A DNA stretch of 64,000 bases from Amphiura filiformis (GCF_039555335.1 NC_092629.1:6867432-6931431), one strand, 5' to 3'; shown: positions 9,730 to 22,546, numbered from the stretch's first letter. A program made the numbers and translations. Notes: generated from the letters alone by a model not told the origin.

Positions 9730-10918
9730 TAGAGTTGGGCGACTATCACTTTTTTCCTAGTCGACAGCAAATAGTCGCGTCGCGACTATCTGTGGTTAAA
9801 ATTGGACTGAAAAATCGGGTGAAAGATTGGTGGCAATTTAGTATTTATAATGCATGATTACAGGACCCGTGATTGCGGGCATCGCATCACAGTTTGCTAC
9901 ACAAACCAGCATTGTTGCGATACAAATTGCTACACTGTATCGCATCGCGTTTGCGATAAATATTTGACTGTAAAATGCTGTAATATAGGCCTAACTTATC
10001 TGTTCAATTAAATTCACTTGCCACTTTCCAGCAACAGCACAAGAAACTTCATATAATTTCTCAAACCTTCAATATTCCAATAGCGATCTTCGTTCGTTTC
10101 CATGTTTTGCTGTGCATGAAAATATGTAAACATGCCGATGCGGCAGTGCATATTTTCCATGGTATGCTAACTCATGAACGTGTTGCATCGTGCATGTACG
10201 ATTAACTTTCACCTCCGACCTCGTCACCTGACCTCATCTAGACTACTGCATTTGTCGCTACAGGGGTGGCATTGCAACATTACAACTGTTTGTCAGCTAA
10301 TTTTTTTATTTTCCTGTTGCTTTCTAAATATTCTGTTACCACAATAAGCATAGCTTTTTGAAATTATGTGAAAAGTGCTTCTAATCTAATAATATTTTCC
10401 TAAATTTTTCCTTTTGGAAAACACTTCTCGGAAGTTCTCGCTGTTTCTTTCCAAAGTTAAAATAATCTCATACCTTCAGTAGTTGGTACAAACACCCAAC
10501 CTGGGTCTGTACATGCACGCTATGACGCTGCTACACCTGTTATCGTTGCATAAATTATAATCATAATGAGATGTTCGACAGTTCTAAGTAATTTGAGTTT
10601 TTTGACGGCTTTTATCTTGCGGGAAAGTAGTTCGACAACAAGTCAATAACACCAATTTAATGATGATTTATGGACTTTCTGATTACTTGTTGGTTAGTGT
10701 TACTATTGGTAAGACAATAACTAACATTTTTTCTCATTTTTAGCAGTTTATATGTTAGTATTTGGTTGGTTTTGGTGCGAATAACTGGCACTTTTAAGTA
10801 ATTTTTTAACACAAAAATATACTTGCATTAGTCGACTTTTGGTTTTCAATAGTCGTAGTCGCGTCTATCAGTAATAGTCGCGACTAACGACTATTGGCGA
10901 CTTAATCGCCCAACTCTA
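9730..10918. mobile_element. 1.19-kb non-autonomous hAT-like element, exact 8-bp duplication
   Basis: Left end TAGAGTTGGGCGACTA and right end TTAATCGCCCAACTCTA are near-perfect inverted repeats, flanked by GTGACTAC on both sides (9722-9729 and 10919-10926). Subterminal regions are rich in TAGTCGCGACTA-type words. I find no transposase reading frame inside, so it would need a mobiliser elsewhere. Confidence 0.8.
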
Positions 10919-11394
10919 GTGACTACCCCTAACAGCTTCCCATTGCACCTGGGTAGGGTGAAGCAAGCGAGACAAAGCGCCTTGCCCAAAGGCGCAACAC
11001 GGTGGCGGGACGGGGACTCGAACCCACACACATATCCATTTCATTGTGTGTACAGTATTCAATGTAGGCCTGCATGACTAAGACGACAAGAAATTGCCTT
11101 GGTGCCCTTTTCAAATTTTCAACAGTTGCCATGATGCCCTCTTAAAATATTACAAACTGCCGTGCTGCCTTGCATTTTAAGATAGAAAAAAAAAAGTTGC
11201 CGTGCCCTTTCAGATCCTTAATTCAAGGGATGATTTGGACTTTAATTTGATATATAAAATGATGTGGTTTGATGGCAAATTTGAATTCACCTTTTATACA
11301 TGTACCTACAGCATGCACAATTGGAATTGAGCGAGTCATATACATGTAACAGAGGCTCTGCCCTATGGCGGAACCATGCAAGGGGTGAATATTG

Positions 11395-11870
11395 TTGAGA
11401 CAAAAACTTCTTACCAGAAATAGCAGTTTTCACTTGTTTTCAAAAAAGTTGTTTTAACCTTGTTTTACCCCATAATTTGCCTCATTTAGGGACCGTTCAC
11501 AAAAAAATTTATCGCGAAAATTTTCGGGCCCTCCCCTTCAGACCTCAAAATTTCAGGGCCCCCTTTTTGACATGAAAATTATGGGTCAACCCCATAGAAA
11601 AGCATATAAACTTAATTTTTCCAGGAAAATTTGTGGTCATTTTTTTCAGGCCCCCCCCTTAAGAGGGTCAAAAATTTTCAGGGCCCCCCTTTTTGCATCA
11701 GGCCCCCCCTTACAAGTGTTTGTGAACAGTCCCTTATCGAAGCCCTACCCTCCTCCCAATTACAATTTAACCTTGACTTTAAAGTGTTTGGCAACTGTTT
11801 AACCTTGATGCAAAAGTAAACTTTGATGCAAAAGTTATAATTTAGTCCCTACATGTATTATATAGCTTGT
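11395..11870. repeat. Copy of the 17.6/21.6-kb inverted-repeat arm, with a MITE inside
   Basis: Words such as GAGACAAAAACTTC, AAAAAGTTGTTTTAACCTTG, TTTACCCCATAATTTGCCTC and AACCTTGATGCAAAAGT match, in inverse orientation, the arm at about 21550-21740 and part of 17700-18020. The copy is split by the 245-bp element at 11489-11733. Confidence 0.6.
11489..11733. mobile_element. 245-bp MITE with TTA duplication (GGGACYGTTCACAAA ends)
   Basis: The left end GGGACCGTTCACAAA and right end TTTGTGAACAGTCCC are inverted repeats with one mismatch, and TTA flanks both. The interior consists of repeated CAGGGCCCCCCTTTTTG-like blocks. Ends and duplication fit PIF/Harbinger-type MITEs; superfamily is inferred. 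Confidence 0.75.
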
Positions 11871-13229
11871 GGTGGTCTGAAGGAAAAAGATTGTCATGCA
11901 GCTTTACACAATAAATTTACATAGGCACATAAGGCGGTGTTCATGTACCATTACTCAGCAAAACATGGTAGAGTAGGGCCCGGATGTCCTATCTTAATTT
12001 AAGTTAAGCTGAATTTCATGATTTACAGGTATACTCCATCGGCATTAGATTGGTATTTGACCAGTGCCCGAGTGCCGCACTATTACGCTGACTTTCCTAT
12101 TCGGTGAGGATGACCATTTTGACCTCATCTGTTTACAAACAGAGAGGTAGACAAAAACCTGTCAAAACTGTGCCGCTTGACCAAACACTCAAGTATCATC
12201 AGGATGGTCCACAATAAAATAGAGTGATTCACGCAGCATGAATAGGGGATTAAAAACTGTGAAGTAGGACCATGTGCTTCTTTTGTCCAATTTGCCATCA
12301 AGATTTTGAATGGAAACAGTTCAGACCCAGAACACGATCATGTCAGAAATTAATATTTTGTTCTGGGACTGATTATTCAAACAAACTACCCCCATTCACG
12401 CTGTACGAAGTTAGAAATAAAAGATCCAGTTAGCACGTCAGGCACCACTAAGCATGCAAAGTGCTTTTTTTTTTATATATTCTTGCTTGTTGTTTAAAAT
12501 GTAGATGATGTGGAAAATAAAGACTTATTATTATATTATTACTATTATATTATTATTATTATTATAGCATCGGACTTTTGGTGATCCCCGTTATCTTTTT
12601 TTACCGTGTCAGGCAGCAGCGCGCTGCTCATTAAATATTCATGAACCCAACACGTCACAAACACATGATCTTATTCGGCCGATCAGAATCGTTGCAATTG
12701 ACCCGACATGGTTTTATGAATGAATTTATGACCTTTACAGGGCGCAGACATATGCATATTTATTTTGTAATATTCAAGATGGCTGCTCAGCCCTGGGGAA
12801 GACAGAATGAAAATCAATGGTTCCGTTAGGAAAATATTGCCATTTGAAAATGGACTTTTTCTGGCGTCAAACAAACAAAAATTTCGATAACTGAAGATAC
12901 TCAAATTTCATTTTATATCTGTAATTTTGTTATAATTTTTTGTTGGACATGGTATACTTTTTTCTGACTTAGCTGGAAGCGTATTTCAAGTGGTCATGAT
13001 GGATTTTACTGCGGAGGAGCTAGGTTAGGATCCAGTTTTTCAACGGAGACGGACAATATCATATGCACGAGGTGTTTTTACCAAATTTTACAAAAAATTT
13101 CACCGATCCTCTGACTACGCTTTGCGATTCGTCAGTTCTGTGCACGTGATGTCATGCAGTGGGTGCATGGGGCAGGGCTAGGAAATTTGCATAATTTTAA
13201 CTTGGTAACGGTATCGGCGGTAAGCATTA
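11870..13229. other. Intergenic sequence without recognised genes
   Basis: AT-rich sequence with a (TTA)n microsatellite near 12527-12566. The ORFs around 12641-12904 overlap on opposite strands and have no domain signature. Confidence 0.4.
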
Positions 13230-14279
13230 GGGTGATTCACAAAAAATGAAATTGGTATTTTCAACGGGACACCCCCTCATTTTGTTCATTTTGGTAATAA
13301 AATTATACCTGCAAAATATGAAAAAAATTCAAAAAAGTTTAGGGGGTGCTACCGGTCAATGAACTTTTGTACACAAAGTCAATGGGATTTTTTGTCAAAA
13401 ATTTCAACGCTTATTTCAGGGCCTAAAAAAGTCTACCAGGCTTGCAAAACTGAAGTAAATGTTCAATGATATACCTAACTTTGTGAAAACATGGGTTTTT
13501 ACCAAATTAAAGTTCATAGTTGACTGTAATAATAAAAAATGTTTCAAAAGTGACAGAGGGAGTGTACATGTAGCTCAAGAAAAGAATACCCTGGGATATC
13601 CCCTGGAATCCCACCAGGCACCCCAAATTTATACCTTATTGAACTGAACTGTTGATAAAAAAAAAAGGATTAAAATTCTTCACATATTAGTTTACCCCAA
13701 TGGTGATACCAGCTTTTGAAATCTTATGTAATAGTAACTATCAAAATCCATACATCTGTATCAGGGGTGGTCATTATGGCCATAGGCATACCTGATGAAG
13801 ATAAAGTATTGTTTGAATTGAATGACCACAGGAAGGATTAGATTCACCATGGTTGAAAAGAAATGTATATAAATTGGGGGTCACAACATTGGATAGTGGC
13901 CAGTTCAAGTACCATAATATGTTGGCTGTTCCAGCAACTGCCTTGCCCCAAATGTAACAGTTTTCACAAAAATGCAATTTTCTGGAAAGCGGGTTAACAT
14001 TTTACAATTTTCTTTAGCATTTATTTTAAGGACATTACTCACATTATGATCAAATATTTTTGGCACAATCAGGAAAATTAACATGGCTTTTTTGTGTTGT
14101 AAAGAAAATGGCTCATAAATCCCATTGACTTTGTGTACAAAAAGTTCATGACCGGTAGCACCCCTAAACTTTTTTTTTGAATTTTTTCATATTTTGTAGG
14201 TATGATTTTATTATAAAAATGAACAAAATGAGGGGGGTGTCCCGTTGAAAAATACCAATTTCATTTTTGTGAATCACCC
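13230..14279. mobile_element. 1.05-kb element with long (~160-bp) inverted repeats and TA duplication
   Basis: Ends GGGTGATTCACAAAAAATGA and TCATTTTTGTGAATCACCC; arms extend from 13230 to about 13389 and from about 14117 to 14279 and include GGGACACCCCCTCATTTTG, GGTGCTACCGGTCA and TTTTGTACACAAAGTCAATG in inverse order. TA flanks both sides. The centre has no transposase ORF. The arms would form a long foldback. Confidence 0.8.
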
Positions 14280-15022
14280 TAGTGAGCATGGTAAGAAGTT
14301 TGATTGTGGCTAGCTAAAAAACTAGTATAGTACCGTCAGATAATTTGACCAGCGTGCAGCGGCGCAGAGGTGCCAGCACAACAGAAATTGCACTAGACTT
14401 GCTTGCAGTCCTATATCGCCCGTGCCTATTAAGGACTGGCTTACGCCAAATACACACTTAACGATTTGCGCCGGTTAGAAACTTGAAAAAAAATCTTTAA
14501 ATTTTATCAATGTATATAAAAAAGTGGTACCAACCTTATTGTGCTTGCTAATTTAAGACTCGGTTGAAACAAAATTAAGGATCGAATGCATTTTAGTGTC
14601 CAAAAAGGCAAAATTATCGTCAAGTTCTGCGAAATCGGCACCCTTTATGCGAAGGGTTCAGAATTTGAATCTGGAGCGAAAATATCCGATCTTTAGATCA
14701 AAAACACAAAATTACAACTTTAAACATACTATTGGCAAAAGACATTATTACCAAACAATATAGAATAGAAAAGTGGACATAATTTTCTCAAAATATTGAA
14801 GAAATTTGCTCACTAGACATCGAAAAAGCACGCAATCCAATTCCCGTTCAAGCGCGTGAGAAACTGAAAGTGCATAATCCCGACTAAAATTGCACTACCT
14901 CATCTGCTAGGAACCAATCGCTGCAAATGCAGCCCAGCGATGGAGTATAAATTTAGCTTAATTTTCTCAACAAGCACAGAGATCTGAACAGCGAACGTAT
15001 ATTAACATGATCAAGCCTTATA
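14280..15022. other. Intergenic sequence without recognised genes
   Basis: AT-rich DNA with no delimited repeat or coding signature; it ends at the assembly gap. Confidence 0.4.
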
Positions 15023-15222
15023 NNNNNNNNNNNNNNNNNNNNNNNNNNNNNNNNNNNNNNNNNNNNNNNNNNNNNNNNNNNNNNNNNNNNNNNNNNNNNN
15101 NNNNNNNNNNNNNNNNNNNNNNNNNNNNNNNNNNNNNNNNNNNNNNNNNNNNNNNNNNNNNNNNNNNNNNNNNNNNNNNNNNNNNNNNNNNNNNNNNNNN
15201 NNNNNNNNNNNNNNNNNNNNNN
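15023..15222. other. Assembly gap (200 N)
   Basis: Exactly 200 consecutive N, probably a scaffold gap of nominal size. Apparent ORFs running through it are artefacts. The missing first exon of CWC27 could be in or near it. Confidence 0.98.
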
Positions 15223-15689
15223 CCATTGTGCATATTCAGAATTACCTTTGCATTTAAAACTCCGATTGTGTGCACAATTGATAGATTTTCCTGATCTATT
15301 CAGTCACCGTACGCCCTCTGTTAGCTTGATAGGCCTACCCTATTTTTCGTGAGTAACGTGAGCAATTCTCCAAAATCATGAAAATAAAACAGACTGCTAG
15401 AAAATCACTGGTAGGCATGAAGGGAGCCCTCTTTCAAAAAATATTAAAAAAACAAAAGTAAGGCAGGACACAAATGATCACTTAGAATGCCTACATCTAG
15501 GGCAACTAGATTTGCTTATAGACTATTTATTACATTATATTATCGAGATTGATAACATAGGCCTATTTCTAAATTTCTCAAAATTCGACTATGGCATAGT
15601 CTACTTTAACCTCCTACACCAGGCCATTTCAAAGCGATGTGCAATTTAGTTATTTAAATATTCAGGTTGTTGCATCAGTGATGGTCGGC

Positions 15690-15972
15690 TGGCGGCTGCA
15701 TGCAGTGCGACTTTGTCAGCGGGCTGTCTTAGAAGCCTGCTGACATGGCCTTACACTGCATTCGCTGGCCAGCACAGGTGTGCTTCCTTGGTGTGTTCAT
15801 ATATAATGTTATTTGTTAAATCCATGGTATGTTATTCTTTGTATGTATTTAATTTGTATTTTGATGTATTTTGTTTGACCCCTGGGCCAGACTGGAAATC
15901 AGTGTGGACCACTGAGTTTGTTCCCCAGGCAAAATAAGATCTAATAAAATAAATAAAATAAAATAAAATAAA
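15690..15972 (+). mobile_element. 3' end of a LINE (CR1/Jockey-like tail)
   Basis: The segment has TTTGACCCCTGGGCCAGACT, GACCACTGAGTTTGTTCCCC and AGGCAAAATAAGATC and then an (AAATA)n tail to about 15972. A GGGCCAGACTGGAAA...CAAATAAA 3' end followed by a simple A-rich repeat is the common pattern of truncated CR1/Jockey-type LINEs in animals. No ORF remains. Confidence 0.5.
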
Positions 15973-15979
15973 TGTCTGG

Positions 15980-17570
15980 GCTTTGCATAAGGGAAATAAA
16001 ATAAATTACTTAAAAATATAAATAAATTGATGAAGTGATTTGGTGTCTCAAAATATTTACATTGTGAAACTTCTAATGCATGATTTAAAAAAAAATCTAA
16101 CAGATATATTTCCAAATCAAAGCTCACTGCTAGAGCAGGGTTTAGTTACTAGGCCTATATAAAATTTGGTCAAGTTCTTTCAGAATTTGAGAAAATGCAC
16201 AAATTGAACTTGGTGTCCCTTCACGTTGTTTACACGGTAAAATAGTGCACTTATAGTCCACATAAAATACATCTCGACCTTTGTGAAATGCTAAACCCAG
16301 TTAAAAACTACACCAATTAGGTTTATGAATGGGCCATTATCCACTTCTTTACGCTCAACCAATCAGCAAGCTCTATAACTAATCACTCTTCACTAACCAC
16401 CCAAACCAATCAATAATACCCACTTGAAAATAATAGCAATTCGAATTTTTTGTTGTCCCTTATATGTGAAACCTAAAATCATAGAAATTCACAATATTTT
16501 GCGTATGTGTGTGGTTAGTTTTCTTGTAGGCCCTAAGTGTAAAAATTCTTGTAAAAATGTAAAGAGTTTGAAGATATTAAGCAAACAGTAAAGACATTAG
16601 GCCTAGGCCAAATGATTTTAGGCTAAATTTTTATAACTATTTTTATAGGTGACATATTATGTTACCTATAAAAAATAGTTATACCTCTGTAGGAAAACAG
16701 TGCCGAACTTCGAAGCAAATTCTGCTCGCTTCAAACGATCCCATATTTTGGGCCGAGTTTAAGTAGGGCCGAGTTTGGTTGGGCCAAGTTAGCTAAACCT
16801 CGTAGGAATGTCAGCCCTGGGTAAATGTATCGAAAGCAGCTGGGGGAAACAAAACAATATTTTCCAGTTTACACCTACGGAAATTGGTAATTATTACGTC
16901 CGTAGTGGAGTATTTCATGTATAATGTGGCTATATCGTCAGTCTGAATCATTATATAAATGATATAAGGTATGTTTGTTTTAATTTAAAGGTACAAATTG
17001 TGGTAAAGAACTCGTAATTTCTTGGGCGATCTTGACGTTTTGACCAAGCCTTGCAATTGCAATGCATCGAGTTGAACGCGTACACAGTCACAGGCCCTAC
17101 TAAACGCGTACCCATGGTACGGGGACGCCGCACAGTGCAGCCAGCATTTAATATCACCCCGATATCTTCGTCGCAGAAATCACTATGCTAGAAGTCGAAT
17201 AAATTATAGGCATGATAGGAAGAAGATTAATTTCGTGTTCAATACTGTTCATCATGCATTATTTGTACTATTGTAGGTATGACTCACATGAGATAGGTAC
17301 TATCATCGTATGGGCGATCCTGACTTTTAGACCACCCGCGCTATATAAGGTACAAATTGCGAATTTATCACATTAAACTTTTGCAACAAGGTTAAACATG
17401 TTTTCAGCTGTACAAACATACCTTTTATTCCAATGAACAAGCTTTATTTTGTTCCAAAATTCATGATTTTATAGCTATTTTTGACGTAAAAGAGCTGGTA
17501 ACAAAACCAGTGAATCGGTGATGCCAGCTCCGAAGTTTTCGCGTAGCACAAGCGCTTGATGTAAGCTCGT
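15980..17570. other. Intergenic sequence with one strong hairpin
   Basis: No gene seen. A foldback at 16632-16683 has arms TATAACTATTTTTATAGGT and ACCTATAAAAAATAGTTATA around GACATATTATGTT. Sequence from 16951 to 17420 repeats words (GGGCGATC, AGACCACC, AAGGTACAAATT) that recur near 18450. Confidence 0.5.
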
Positions 17571-20500
17571 TTTGACGGTAATTTACGCTAGCGTATCATG
17601 CATTTTCAAGCGCGTTTGCATGTTTGACATCGTTTTACTGCGCGACGCAATTCTGCATTTATCCAAGATCATCGGAATTTCTCGAAAAACGTGATGTACA
17701 TGTATTTTACCCCGTAATTTCCCTCATTACTCAAAGCCCTGCCCTCTTTCACAATATTTTAGCTTCTTGGATATCATCGAAACATAGATTAGTAATATTA
17801 GGTAGGTCACTGTATTTCTAAAGGTTTTTTAGATGATTTTTACAATGAAAAAATTGATGTTTTAAGCTTCTTTTCAAAAATTGGTTTTAGCTTGTTAAAA
17901 AATGGGTAAAAAATCGTTTTTAGCTTGTTTGATATTTTTTTGCTTAATAGTTTAAAGCTTGACTCCTTAGATGAAACTTTTAGTTTAAGCTCGTTAGAAT
18001 ATTAAACCTTGATGAAATAGTAAACACAATACATATTTACATAGAAATTTCAATTTTTTTTCAAGAACAGGTCAGTCAAGGAAACCTACATAAATATGTT
18101 TTCTATACTTCACTTGACCATATGATTTTTTATGGTGATGAGACACTCACACATGGAATTTTAGAGATTTTGATAGCAGTTCCATTAAAAAAAGCTGCTA
18201 TCATCATGAGACTAAGATCTAGAAACACCCCCGTAATGCTGTTTTGGGGAATTTTGCTAGCAGAATCTTTTTGATGAAAGTCGATCTTTGAAAAGATTGC
18301 CACGGAAAGTGCTATGACAAAAAGGTTTTCAGTTTTGGCTTTCTTTACTTTAAGCCTGGGCTTTAATTTGATATAAAATGATGCAGTTTTATGGCAAATT
18401 TAAATTCACCTGGCATACCTATATGAGAGGCAAACCCCAGTTAACACATTTGCGGCGATCTTTTCTTTTAGACCACCTGAGCTCTATTAAAAGGTTAAAA
18501 TTACAAATTTATCAAATTAAACTTTCGCATCAAGGTTAAACATGTTTTAGCAATACAAACATATGGTCATGTGTCTTAGGCTAATGAAAATTGACTCCCA
18601 GTTTCCCGTTACACGACTCCGGTCAAAAAAAAATTCCGATCAAATATTTCATTATTTTCCATTATTTCATTATTTCACATTTTTCAAGTTTTTAAGAAAA
18701 AAGGATAGTTTTAATGTCATCTTTCACGTCCGACACGTATTTTAAGCACTTTTACGCCGACCCTGACCGGCCCGAATAGTCTTTGCAAGCGCTGGGTTAA
18801 ACTTTGTGGTAAAATGGCGATATCGTAGGGCGCATTTACTGGAGACTAGCAATTCCCTGCATCTAAGTTTCTCCTACCACTAAATGGATAGACCGAACAC
18901 AAAGAGAGGCAGCCAAGTTCGCGGGAACCAAGTAGACAAACTAATTTCCGTATAAATATTGCTTCCAAAGATGTGCTAGTGGAGAGTAAGTTTGGTTTGT
19001 AAAAAGTAGTGTGCAATAGAACACACAGACACAGTGTAGGCCTATTTATATGGAAAAGTGGTTCTCCAAAGACTATCATGGACTTCTGGTGCTTTCATAT
19101 GTTGCACACCCTATAGGTTAATTTGAAGATTCCAAAGAAGATGTGCTTAATTAAAATTTGTTTTGAAGACTAAGTTGGTAAAATATTTGAGTGAAGCATG
19201 GTCATTACTATACTTTATTATTTTATTTGGGCCTCAAAACATAGCATTCCGTAATTAACTTTGCACCGATAATGAAAGTTTGAAAATAATGAATAATGAA
19301 TAATGAAACAGTCACCTACCCAGTCATGAAAAACTATGTAACGGGAAACTGGGGATCAACTTTCATTAGCCTTATGGTAGGACCCCAAAATACCTGGTGA
19401 TGTTACATTTTTCTCTCCTCTTTCTGATTTAGCTTGTTGTCACAGGGCTATTCTTTGTCCAATTGCATCAAGTTTGGGCTCATTATACAGCCTGATTATT
19501 CTAATTTTCAAATATGTTTCTCAATTTGGAATGCCAATTTGTTTAATTAGTGAAAAATACCAAAATGTTAACTAAGATAAACCTGGTGGATAAGCGGTGG
19601 AGGATAAGCAGTGGAGGAGTATGTGCATTCTCTATGGGAGACATGGCATCTTTTTGAATTTTAAATTATATCATTGCCAAATTGTGTGCTATACTTGCAA
19701 ATCATACCTCAAATGAAAGCTTGATCATTCATTATTCTTATTCAGCTATTAATTTGATCTAATCGTGTTTACAAGTATTCACTGCGAACCGCATGAAGTC
19801 ACAAGAACCTCAATTTTTCCTATTCACTTACATACAAATGTCAAGATTTTCAGTCACAACATGCGTTTTGGCTTTCAATTGTTGTATCTTGAGAATTATA
19901 CACCCTAAGATAGGAAATGTATACATTTTGGAAAGCTTTTTACCCCAGGAATCCAAATATGCAGTTAAAATAAATGTAGGATACACTCTAAAGAAAATAT
20001 TTTCAAAAATGTAATCAACATTTTGTGTGTGAAGTTACGTATATTTTCACACCCTGTATCACCACTTTGGTCATTCATAACATAGCAGAAGTATAAATTT
20101 TATTCAAGCTCATACTAGTGTTGCCTGCCACAATCCCATATCAGTAGCAAATGCAATAAATTATGAATTTACTAGTAAAATTAATTTTTTTCATGATATC
20201 ACCCTATATATTTTCTTACGCACCCTGTATGGTCGTGTGTCTTAAGCTCGCCACCAAAAAAAAGGTGGTGACGTTACATTTAGCCAAAAGTCGACTCAAA
20301 ACAAATGATGATATCTCTGTCAAGCAAGAAGGTAGTGTCATGCTTGTGGTCTCATTTTATTGCTAAATAAAATGCACTTTCAACCCTGTAAAAAGAAATA
20401 CTTGAACTTTTTTAATACTGACACTGTGCTTCATAGAATTCAGGGTGGCGGTGGTGGGGGATGTGGTGGTGGGGGATGTGGTACACACAAACTCTATGGG

Positions 20501-21990
20501 ATTGGTATTTTAGTGCGTAATCTGCTTCTGTAAAGGCTGTAAATTGGATTTGGACTCTATTTAGCATCTCAAACACTCATGGCCTTACAGCTAAACAATT
20601 CTACTAATTGTTTTTAATAATTTATGATTGGTTTAGTCTAGAAAATGCTAACTTTTCCATACAAATTTACCCGTTGTCATATTAAACACTGTAGTGTAAT
20701 GCAGATGTCTTCAAAATCTAAAAGTTACTGTAAAATTTTAATTACTTATCCTATCATGGTCAAAGTATAGATTTTCTGAAGGGAAATTTGACGAGGAATC
20801 TAAATATGGACATATTTTTTTCTGTATGGGTTACGGGGAAAATGTTTAGGGTCAAAATATGTTGAATTGTAAAAAAATCTAACATACTTTGGGACACCCT
20901 ATATTCCGAGATTACCAAACAGCTGTGATTTTGGTTTCTTCCAAAGTCAGTTGGCTCTCCATATCCTCTAACCAAATGAATATTGTTTACTTCCAGTTTA
21001 TTACTGTAAGTTGGTAATAAGCAATTTATGCATTGAGTGAACCATTTTTTATCAAAATCTTTTTGAATCCACCCTGTATAACTTGCAGGTCACCATGTAT
21101 AATGAGTTGAAATGTATATATGTGAATTGCTTATGCCTTCAGCTTTCCAAAAATGTATACTTTTAGTAGTTTAGGGTTGATTATTGTCGAGATAAACTAA
21201 TTAGAAACCCGGTTGGTGTAAAAATTCATAATATTTGTCATGTAACGCTAAGGGTGGCGAGTTCAGGACACACGGCCGTATACCAACTTCATTTTTGCAT
21301 AGTTGGATTCAGTGTCCGAAATAAGGAAAATCTGGAGGTTATCCCGAGGATAACTAAAGCATAAATTCTTCTTGTCCTCAATACATTTTGGTTGTCCCCA
21401 TAATGTGTCATACTTTTGGAGGTAAAATATAGTGATTGTCCAGGGGATAAGTACATAGCTCAATATGGTTGTCCCCAGTGATTTTTGGACAAGAGGACAA
21501 GAGGATAAGTACTTATTTCGAACACTGGTTGGATTCCTTGGAACAAAGGTTTAGTTAGTTTTGCATCATGGCTAAAAATTTGCCCGACACTTTTGAGTCA
21601 AGCTTTAATGTATTGGAAGTAGGGCATGGCTTAAAATGAGGGAAATTTTGGGGTAAAAAAAATAAGGTCAAAACAACTTTTTGAAAAAAAAGTGAAAATT
21701 GCCATTTTTCTAGGGAGTTTTTGTCTCGAAAAATAATTTTAAAATAATCAGAAAAGCAAGAAACGTACCTTTATAAAATAAGCATTGACACTTCTGAAGT
21801 TCTGTCACATGAAAAGATGACCAGATGAGTGAAAATTTGCAGAAAATGTGAGAAATATGGGAATTTTCTCAGAAAAGTAGATCACGTTTTTTGAGAAATT
21901 TGCCATCTTGAATAAATGCAGAATTGCAACATGCAGTAAAAAGATGTCAAATGCACTTGAAAATGCATGATTCGCTGGCGTAAATTACTT
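17570..21990. mobile_element. ~4.4-kb foldback/composite inverted-repeat region
   Basis: The arm at about 17570-18020 (GTAATTTACGCTAGCGTATC, TGCATTTATCCAAGATCATC, TTTACCCCGTAATTTCCCTC) recurs inverted at about 21550-21990. Inside it, 18574-18690 pairs with 19280-19375 (AACGGGAAACTGGG) and 20229-20265 pairs with 21248-21285 (GTGTGTCTTAAGCTCGCCACC-type arms). Several insertions are therefore nested. No transposase was recognised in any frame; this is a non-autonomous or heavily decayed element. Confidence 0.6.
21310..21527. mobile_element. 218-bp hAT-like MITE, exact 8-bp duplication, nested in the 4.4-kb region
   Basis: Starts CAGTGTCCGAAATAAG, ends CTTATTTCGAACACTG, flanked by GTTGGATT at 21302-21309 and 21528-21535. 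Interior has GGACAAGAGGACAAGAGGAT and GGTTGTCCCC blocks. A second copy in opposite orientation lies at 52345-52561. Confidence 0.88.
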
Positions 21991-22377
21991 ATGAAACAAA
22001 AAAATAGTGCCCAGTCCAGTAGATAAAATAACTTAAAGAAAACCACCCATTTCAGGAAATGTGGGGTCTTTTTCGACCCTAAACTTATTCAATAAAAAAA
22101 TGTCCATGTTGACAGTAAACCCAAAATTAGGTTCGGTTGCGATAGTAAGGTTACGCCTATCATACAATTTTTAGGCCTTACATATATGTGTGGTTCACTT
22201 TCTTATGCTGTTTAACTTCTTTTCTATTTTTCCTCCATAGACTGTGGACATGTACAATACTTAATTGACTGGGATTTTGCCTGTCCATCAAAATCTTGAT
22301 TTTGTGGCATCCACAAATTAAATGTCATCATTTTACCCTGTTGACTCCTGTTAACTACCAAGATTAACAAGTGGAAA

Positions 22378-22540
22378 CGCCGGGCTGTCTATGTGCTGTG
22401 AGTTGGTAATACCAGACTAGGAGGGCCGGGCCATCTATCTGCTGCGAGTTGGTAATACCAAGGGCGGCCGTCTATCTGCTCTGTGTTACATAGACCGGAC
22501 TGGTAGAATTGACAAGTGTGTGGGAGTTGGTACTACAGGT
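22378..22540 (+). repeat. GC-rich ~48-bp tandem repeats just upstream of the FZR1 start
   Basis: GCCGGGCTGTCTATGTGCTG, then GCCGGGCCATCTATCTGCTG, then GGCCGTCTATCTGCTCTG, each followed by GAGTTGGTAATACCA or a decayed form, form two clear copies and one partial copy ending about 4 bp before the first ATG. They would lie in the 5' UTR or core promoter. No TATA box is evident. Confidence 0.65.
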
Positions 22541-22546
22541 GTAATG

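Larger units (their letters stand above)
9372..11040 (-). mobile_element. tRNA-derived SINE split by two later insertions
   Basis: On the minus strand a B-box-containing head (TGGGTTCGAGTCCCCGTCC, about 11015-11035) is followed by TTGGGCAAGGCGCTTTGTC and CCTACCCAGGTGCAATGGG, then after the interruptions by an AAAGCGCTTTGAGG / ATAAAGCGCTATAAATATC tail near 9390-9440. This order is typical of tRNA-headed SINEs of deuterostome invertebrates. The body is broken by the elements at 9455-9658 and 9730-10918. SINE identity is from pattern memory, not a search. Confidence 0.5.

Noticed and set aside
15007..15294. ORFs across the gap
   Set aside because: They consist of translated N.
9310..22546. Shared bidirectional promoter for CWC27 and FZR1
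   Set aside because: The genes diverge, but the first CWC27 exon was not found and about 13 kb of repeats lies between, so no common promoter can be argued.
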